NCBI GenBank assembly: GCA_037178855.1
Contig: JASJZC010000001.1
Location: forward strand, 2,790,001-2,854,000
From: Oscheius sp. JU75
Lineage: Eukaryota > Nematoda > Chromadorea > Rhabditida > Rhabditidae
Reading direction: 5' to 3'
DNA: 64,000 bases
This document shows, piece after piece, positions 57,157 through 64,000 of this stretch. Position 1 is the first letter of the stretch. The number at the start of each line of letters is the position of its first letter. The position numbers and the translations under genes are program-made. The notes below the pieces were generated by a model. That model had not been told where the DNA came from, ran no database searches, and saw only the letters and a program-made list of their open reading frames with translations.

Positions 57157-59874
57157 ATGGCCAGCGGAGGCAGTTCGAGCGTGGATTGTGCCGATTTCGG
57201 AGCTTTTTTGACTCGACTGGCAAATTTGAGACGGGTTAGTACCATTTTGTTTATTTTTTTGTGGAGAAATTGGAAATAGACGGATGGATTTATTTTCACA
57301 ACTGCTAGGTTTCGTTCCCTTATCATCTTTCCTTCTTCCTTTTCATTGCATTACGCGCTCCTCAGACGCTGGATGGCCTTGTCCATAAAGGAGCATTTCA
57401 CCTCGCACATCATGTGGAACCTGTGGCACCAAGAGCGCGAGAAGTCGCAGTAGAATCCCTCGATAAGGTCGTCGGCCGAGGTGGCAAAGCTCCGCAGTCG
57501 ATTGGCAAACTGCTCGAGGCTGACGGATGAATAGTGGGCCGTGGGATGCGCGAGACGGACGAGACTGGCAGCTCCGGTGGTCAGCCAACCCTGCAGCTGA
57601 AATGAGAGCCACCAAAAGAAGAGCAGTGTGAGGATTGTCGAGGCGATTTTCTAAACTGGATAGCTGATGCGCATTCCTCTCGTTTCCAGTTAATTTCTCG
57701 GGTACTTTTCATCGTAATGCTACTTTTTGCATCTTCCAGCACCTATTCTGTCGGTTAACACGTCGTAGAAGACCCTGAGAGGTGCTCAAAAACCTTTTCA
57801 AGCGTTCGGGCACCAATCATTGTGTATCGAACCATCTCATATGCTTCTAGTCTTGTTTTTCAGCTCTTTTAGCTAGTTTACGGTTTAGCATCTAGAAGAT
57901 AATGGGTCTGAACTCGATGTTCTTCTCTAACCGAACCCTTAACAGTCTTTCTGCGTTCTGTGTCCCAGGGCCATTTTTATGGTCATTCATATCCTAGACG
58001 GTGTCAGAACGAGTGCTTAAACTGTAAGAATAGCAACGCTTGATTCTAGTAGCGCATTCTATGCTACTTTCAGACCAAAGCAATATCGAAGACCTATAGT
58101 CCAGAAACAGTGTAACCGACTTACCGGATACTTGTTGCCCATCTCGAAGAGTTTCTGGGCTCCTTCGAGGAGTTTGGGCACGTATCCGAGGAGATTGATA
58201 CCTATTCCTATTCCGTCGTAGCGTCCAACATAGGTGGATCTGCCCATCTGGGAGTCCGTGTAACCGATGGATCGCGGGTCCTCTGTGTCCAGCCGTGGCT
58301 CCACTGGGTGTTCCATCAGTTGCAGTGGCACACCTCCGTGTTTCGCGCACATGTGGTAGACGGTCTCGGTCTTCTTCGGCGTCGTCGCAGTCGCAGCCGG
58401 GTTGATGTACTTGTTGGGCTTGTAGGACTGTCGTTGCCAATGACTGAGCTCCGTCAGCGGCTTGTCCAGGTACTTGTTGAGCCAGTCGAGATCCGTCTCC
58501 ACGCTCGTCGTCTCCGTCTTGATGAAGGTCGTGAGGCTCTCCTCGACGCCAGGAACAGCCCCGTCTCTCATCTCACGACGAATTAAGCGTTGCTCGTAGC
58601 GACGGCGACACTCCTTGTGCTTGCAGTGTCTTGGCATTCTCCAGTAGACGGAAAGAGACGACAACAGCTAGTGGGTGAGGCCAGTGGGTGAAATTGCTCT
58701 CCTGTACCAAGTTGGAAACTTTCAAAAAGTTTGTTTTCTTGGAGGCAATTAGGCGAATTTTCAAAGTTACCTTTATTTGAAACAGAACATTTTTCTGGAA
58801 AAGCAATAAACTCCAAGTTGGACTTTAAAGCTATTGAATGAGTTCTGTGGAGCTACTTCTCTTCCGAGGAGTTTCAGTGTGTGCTAGTGCTTTTTCCTTG
58901 CTGGCAATGAGAGCTGTTTGATCATAATCACTAGTTTCGACCGGGTTACATATATTTTTGATAGATTCATCGATCGGAGTGACAGGAAAAGGGCATCCTG
59001 AAAGGAAGGAGGCTGAAGGGACTGAGGAAGCCAACGAGTTGCGTTCGAGGCTAGATCGCCCAATCGACCTTTCTTGACACCAACCAGCAAATTAGGTTCT
59101 GTAAGAAGCTTTCTCGTAAGAGCAGCAGCAAAGTATGGGGCTGAAGGAATTGAGAGGACCAGGCGACTAAAAATGAGTCAAATTGAAGCAGATATTGCAA
59201 GTATGCCCTTTTCCTGTCACTCCGATCGATGAATCTAGGTGTAAGGTTTAGATATCGAGTGTCATGTACAATTGGCTGTTGGCTATATAGTTTTTCTGGA
59301 ACTTTTGTATAGTTTAGGATGAGAAACTATGTTGGAGCCAGTAAGAGCAGCCGGAATAACAAGATTTCGACTTTTACTTAGAATTCTCGTCTCGTTTTGA
59401 ATGGGAATCGTAGTCTGTGTCCGTATAGCCAATGCAAGTTACCCGAAGGACATTCTGGAGCATTTGCTACCTCTAAATACCTATTTCAGGCGGACGATCA
59501 GATAGTGGTATCGCTGAACAACGAGCTGCCCACGCGTTCTTTCCCCGACTGTCAGAGGAGCAAACAAATATGCGAGAAGTTCCGCACACAGGTCTGTTCT
59601 GTTTTCTACTCGCTCATTATGCGTGAGTCGTTTTTTCAGCTGGCCGCCATCTCCGAGGAGAGGAACAATCTCATCCAGCGCTGTATTCGAGAGGTCACGG
59701 ATCGCGAAGCTGCCGAGGAGAACTCGCGTCATTGGAGAGTGCTGGTAAAATTTTGCTATTTTTCCACGAAAAATGTGAATTTAGCTGCGTCAGATCAAGA
59801 GCGAGCACGAGGTGGAGCATATCGTTCAAGATCGCTCGAAGAAGGCCATCCATGAGCGCTGTGACCGTTTCTAG
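57157..59874 (+). CDS. MIX23: MIX23 (CCDC58-like) mitochondrial protein
   Basis: Four exons join in phase: 57157-57234, 59490-59591, 59640-59744 and 59785-59874. They give 124 residues. The first exon reads VDCADFGAFLTRLANLRR, the second ADDQIVVSLNNELPTRSF, and the last VEHIVQDRSKKAIHERC. All three align with CCDC58/MIX23, an intermembrane-space protein with conserved cysteines linked to mitochondrial import. Length is close to the human protein (about 144). The first intron is 2.25 kb, far longer than the rest, and contains a complete gene on the other strand plus a perfect 35-bp inverted repeat. Confidence 0.85.
57351..58637 (-). CDS. Unrecognised protein nested in the MIX23 intron
   Basis: Two exons, 58637-58125 and 57596-57351, give about 252 residues. 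The N terminus is basic and Cys-rich (MPRHCKHKECRRRYEQR). A middle part reads LDWLNKYLDKPLTELSHWQ. A Gly-rich strand follows, VGRYDGIGIGINLLGYVPKL. The C terminus has four cysteines (FYCDFSRSWCHRFHMMCEVK then C). It has no signal peptide or membrane helix, and no family is recognised. Strong codon bias (C/G third positions), a clean GGTAAGTC donor and a TTTCAG acceptor support a real gene. Confidence 0.7.
58962..59237. repeat. Perfect 35-bp inverted repeat, 276 bp overall
   Basis: Arms at 58962-58996 and 59203-59237 are exact complements (TAGATTCATCGATCGGAGTG onward). Just inside each arm are related GGCTGAAGG segments. It lies in the MIX23 first intron, 325 bp upstream of the nested gene. 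Confidence 0.85.
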
Positions 59875-62800
59875 CCTCCCTTTTTTCAGTGCCAACTTTA
59901 GATTATTTTGTACAGTTTTGTCTACTTTGCGAGTTGAATAAACTTTTCCTCTCACCAAAAGACCAAAAAAACCGCTCAAGAGAGGCATGTTCTTGCCGTC
60001 TGCCACCGGGAGAGATTGTCTCGTCTCCTGGTCCCCCCGAAAAAAACTCGGCTGTTTGCGTTGTGGCGCAGTGCCGGTCAGAGAAGCCGGAAACGTTGGA
60101 GGAATCGTTGTCCACTTAATTTTCTCGTGGCTTCTACCTGTGGTCAAGGTAAACTCGGCGTCGTGACCCACGTCATTTCAAGTTGACCAGCTGACCATTT
60201 CCGTATCTCAGTGCTCGAGTTCGTTCCTGTTTACTGCCTTTTCGGGTCATTTCTTCTTCTTTGTCTTGTTCTACTACCCCCCGCGATCACATTCTTGAGA
60301 TTCGTTGACTTAATGGCAAGTCATTGAGAGAGTTCACTGAACAGACGATCACCTATTTCGCGAGCTTGCCAATCATCGTTTGATCTTGCTCCACTGTGGT
60401 TTGCTCAAAAACCTTAGGTCACAGCCATGTACCTTCTGTTTTCTGGCGGGACCCGTTTAGCACGCAACCATTGAATGCTCAGTCAAGTTTTGGTCAAAAG
60501 ACTACCTCATTTTTTCTTGAACGAGGCTCCTGTCGTGAAAACAAATGAGCTGAAATAGTGACCTTTGGACAAACCACATACATTCAGTTTCAACCAGCCA
60601 TCAAATAAGAAATGTAGCTCACAAAACTGCCCTTCCCCGTAGAAACCTACCCATATGTTCCTCGCTTTGATGCTTATGTACTTTTAGATGCACTTGCAGA
60701 CTATAGATTCAAGTGAAGTTGGCAGTAGTTTTATCATTCTATAGTCTTTTTTAGACAGAAATTTGATTGGAAATGTTAGTCGCTGTAGTCCAAGTTCTCA
60801 ATCTGAAAGTCATGACGCTTGCACTTTAGATAACTAGAACGGCTAACAGGAACTTCTGTCAACTGTGACTCACGAAAAGAGACAACTTGACACTTCATAA
60901 GATGACGAATAGTCCTGGCCGTTCAGTCTTTCCGGATATTGCTCATTCTATTCTTACCGTGAACCTAGAATCCAATTTCTGGCCCTTTTGCCAGGGAGAG
61001 TTGGTGTTCATATTCTGACTCTGCGGTTTGACTCTCGTTTTTCGGGCTAAAGTAGTGATTCACGAGCTTTTCGATATTCAACAAAGTTGTAGCTTTTTTT
61101 TCGTAGATTCCTCTTCACTTTCTAGAGAAATCTCTCTCTGTTGTTTCTCAAAGCTCAGCACCGTCGAATATTTTGCAAAAGTGTAAACCTGGAGACAGGG
61201 ATCAGAGTTTTCCAGAAGGCCGCCTTTGGCAGCCATCGAATTAGTGCCTCCAAGGAGAAAACGAGTCGCTTTCACTTTTCGTGTGGCAAATTGGACCGAC
61301 AGTCCAGTTTGCCACTTAGGCACGCTCTAATCTCAGGACAGCGAAAAAAAAACTTTCTCTCTCTGTGTGTCTGTCTCGCTTTCACTTATCCACCATCGGC
61401 TGTCAACGACGACCACCGCCTAGAATTTATAGTTTTGATCCACAGCTACCGTAACCCCTTCGTCCCCTTTCCCATGACGAGTAGTCTGTTTTATGTTTGT
61501 GAACTCTTTGCTCCAAATTAGCAGCTCTTTCTTGCCTTGTACGAGAATGTACGGCAGTTCGTTCTTGAAATGGGAAAATGACTCTGAATGAAAGACTAAT
61601 AGAAGGGAGGGAGCAGATGGATCGAAAAGGATGACTTGAATAGAACAGAGAATTAAAATAGTTGGTATAGTCTCGTTTTCTTCCTTATCCCATGTCTACT
61701 AATCCTCATTGGACTAGAGCTTACCAAGTAAAGTCAAATCTACCCAGTCTTCTGCTTGACTCATCTCTTTCGACCGCAGCAAGAGGTTTTACTGTTCTTT
61801 GGGGTTTGGCAGTTGTAGAGCAGATCAAAATCTACAACTTTTCTGAACATCCCAAGGTTAGAAAAGTCACTAGTTCTGCGGTGGTTTTGAAAGTAGGCTC
61901 CCTTACGGCAGCTGTTATTCTGTATTTTAAATTCTTGACGGCTCAAAAATAGTGGAAATAAGGCTAAAAATTTCTGGATCACGTAAAAAACTTTCCCAAA
62001 TCCTCTTTGTCTCCTCAAACTAAAATCATACATGACTTTGAAAGTCCCTTGATCTCACACTTTAACCCGTTAGTCCCATCCATTGGCAACTATTAATCGC
62101 TCTTTTCGTGTTGACTCTTCTTCTCGGAACATCTTTTTGACGCGTTGATGAGCAAACAGGTTAACCCGACACCCTTCCTCTCCATGACGTCCTTTTTGTT
62201 CCTTGGCTTCGTTTCTCTCTGACCCGAACGTTCCCACCGAGTGCGATCGCACCCGATCCCTTTTCTGTTCAAACAGGGTTTCTTCTTTGACCTATTGGCG
62301 TTCTGTTTTGCAGCGAGAGTCTTATCACCACACCTAGTTGGAGCATTTCAATGCCTCAGGCTCCCGGACGTGGCCCGAGACCACTGTAATGTTAGGAGAG
62401 CATGAGGGAAGATTCCACGTGGTTCACTTGGAACGGTGCCTGGGCGAGGTTCACGAAGAGTCTTTTATTTTGCGATGAGCTGCAAGACACAAACTCTATA
62501 GGGTTTCAGGACATTGTTAAGGCCGTAAACGGCCATTTCGGTCCTAGAGGTACTGTCAAGAGACACTCAAGAGACTAGAAACAGAGGAAAGAATCTTGCA
62601 ACTTTAGCCCTTTTCATGGTTCTTTCCATGTCCTCTAGTCTGTGTTCTAGACCTTATCGTGCGGGAAAAAGCCCCCAGCTATCAGGGAGCCCCCGGTGGA
62701 ATCTATTCGCCATGTGAGCGGTCAATTTCGAGACTCCTGATTCAGTTGGTCCCCTCAGATAAGGACCCGCGGCGAATCACCTACGACTTTTAGTGTAGTG

Positions 62801-64000
62801 GCTAATTCTGGGAGGGAAGACGGAAGGGGACTCTTTTCTTTCAAAGAGACAACTCCCACGGATGATGACTAGGCAGGCGGAAACATCTCTCTCGGCCTAC
62901 GTGTCTTTGCACAAGAATAGCCCAATAGGAACATTCAAACACGTCGATTAAGAACTGGCTGGTTGTTTTGACATCTTAAGTTGGCAGCTAAACAACAAAT
63001 AAGCGGAAACCGGTGCAGCTTCTTCGGTTTCGAGGGCAGACGAACAAGAGGGGAGGACAGGGCTCTGACCACCACTAATTTCAATGAAAACATCACTCAC
63101 GGTCTCGTAAAAACACACATAAAGATAGCATAAAGTTAAGATAAGGAAGAACAATGTCACCGATTACCTTTTTTTTACAATTGAAACTTTGAACGACGCT
63201 GATAGAGAGAGATTCAAAGAATCTTACGGGGACTGATGTAACCTTCTTAGAGAGACAGCGATGCCTGTTCAAGTACCGTAATCCTACTGAAACGAAGCGA
63301 ACCAACTGCTGACTACGGTCGGTGATATGCAGGTAGATTCAAGGGATGAAAGACTAGCCAAACTACAGTATAACTAGACTCATATTCCTGCAGACTATGG
63401 TGTGATCGTATTGTTCTTATCACGGCTCCCGGTAATCTGTGAACTATGTGATATTTGGAGATAACTATGCGGTAGGCAAGACAGTGGTCCTTTATACCCA
63501 TAGCTTCTCGCCTATAAAGGATGACCAATAGTGGAAATGGGGGTAACTAGACAGGTGGTCGCTTTACAGTAACCCCTGGCTACGTATCCTCTTTTTCTAT
63601 CCCCTACTTGTCATGCTATCTTCCACGTTGCGCGATGATTTTCGACTCACATCTTTTTACAATAAGTCTTCCACACAGTTCAGACTAGAAATTAGGGCGT
63701 ATCTTATCATCCAGTTTTTCTGCCCATCCAGGGTGTATCCTCTGTCCCAAAAAGAATGGCCTAGATTTTTATTGGAGAGAGACGGGTTCCCCTCTCTCGA
63801 AACACTATCAGAACAATGACAACTGTATCTCGTGTGGGGTTAATCCACTGATTGGGCTTATCGTTCGATCTAGAATAGAGTACTTGGGGAGAAGGCTAGA
63901 TAGTGATGGGATTTGAGCTGACTCTGAAATAGAGCAAGGCTCTACTGTGTAAATTTTCTTTTCTAAAGATTATTATCTACTCGCAAGAGTTGTGATAATG
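59875..64000. other. Right flank without supported genes
   Basis: Short frames only. Two eroded hairpin-repeat copies occur (about 61072-61110 and 61809-61850). No tRNA, rRNA or conserved domain was seen. The interval 62000-64000 may be the edge of a gene that continues outside the window. Confidence 0.35.

Overview
The window is nuclear DNA of a nematode. Most introns are 36-60 nt and end in TTTCAG or a close variant, and there are nematode-type serpentine chemoreceptors and a nematode-style CBM14 (chitin-binding) protein. Most decisive, about thirteen copies of the SL1 spliced-leader RNA gene occur here, most with a leader identical to the Caenorhabditis elegans SL1 22-mer. SL1 with this exact leader points to a chromadorean nematode; the sequence does not let me name the genus.

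Layout. 0.7-2.1 kb: an ETFB lysine methyltransferase-like gene and ribosomal protein P2, both minus strand. 4.0-7.7 kb: a Gln/Pro-rich nuclear protein, plus strand. 9.0-15.1 kb: SL1 RNA cluster 1 (eight copies), interrupted by a duplicated, 5'-truncated chemoreceptor. 16.3-20.9 kb: a secreted 754-residue PAN-domain protein whose twelve exons I could join in phase, with an F-box gene nested in one intron on the opposite strand. 21.8-25.1 kb: a small single-pass membrane protein with a Cys-rich ectodomain. 26.4-28.0 kb: two unrecognised genes. 28.6-32.6 kb: insulin-degrading enzyme. 33.9-36.7 kb: an integrase relic and the fuller chemoreceptor copy. 38.8-40.6 kb: SL1 RNA cluster 2 (five full-length copies plus one rearranged relic). 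41.3-44.8 kb: a secreted protein with about 14 chitin-binding domains. 45.0-47.1 kb: a nuclear receptor with thyroid-hormone-receptor-like features. 50.3-53.4 kb: a WW-domain protein. 54.1-57.0 kb: MCM4. 57.2-59.9 kb: MIX23, hosting another gene in its first intron. 59.9-64 kb: nothing I can assign.

The protein genes are mostly unrelated housekeeping or secreted functions and do not form one pathway. The coherent system is the SL1 RNA locus. Its copies lie mainly as divergent pairs sharing a 100-380 bp spacer, each gene with the same two-part upstream element, and no 5S rRNA gene is visible beside them, unlike the 5S-linked tandem array of C. elegans. SL1 RNA donates the capped leader in trans-splicing. 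Candidate trans-splice acceptors are visible just 5' of the IDE, WW-protein and MCM4 start codons.

Small interspersed elements fill the introns and spacers. They include a family of hairpins (arms TTCTGCAAAGTTGTAG and its complement) with compensatory changes between copies, a pogo/Tigger-like terminal repeat, and a family ending in a CAACAAGTTAGGC palindrome. Exon joins were made by eye from splice signals and reading-frame continuity.
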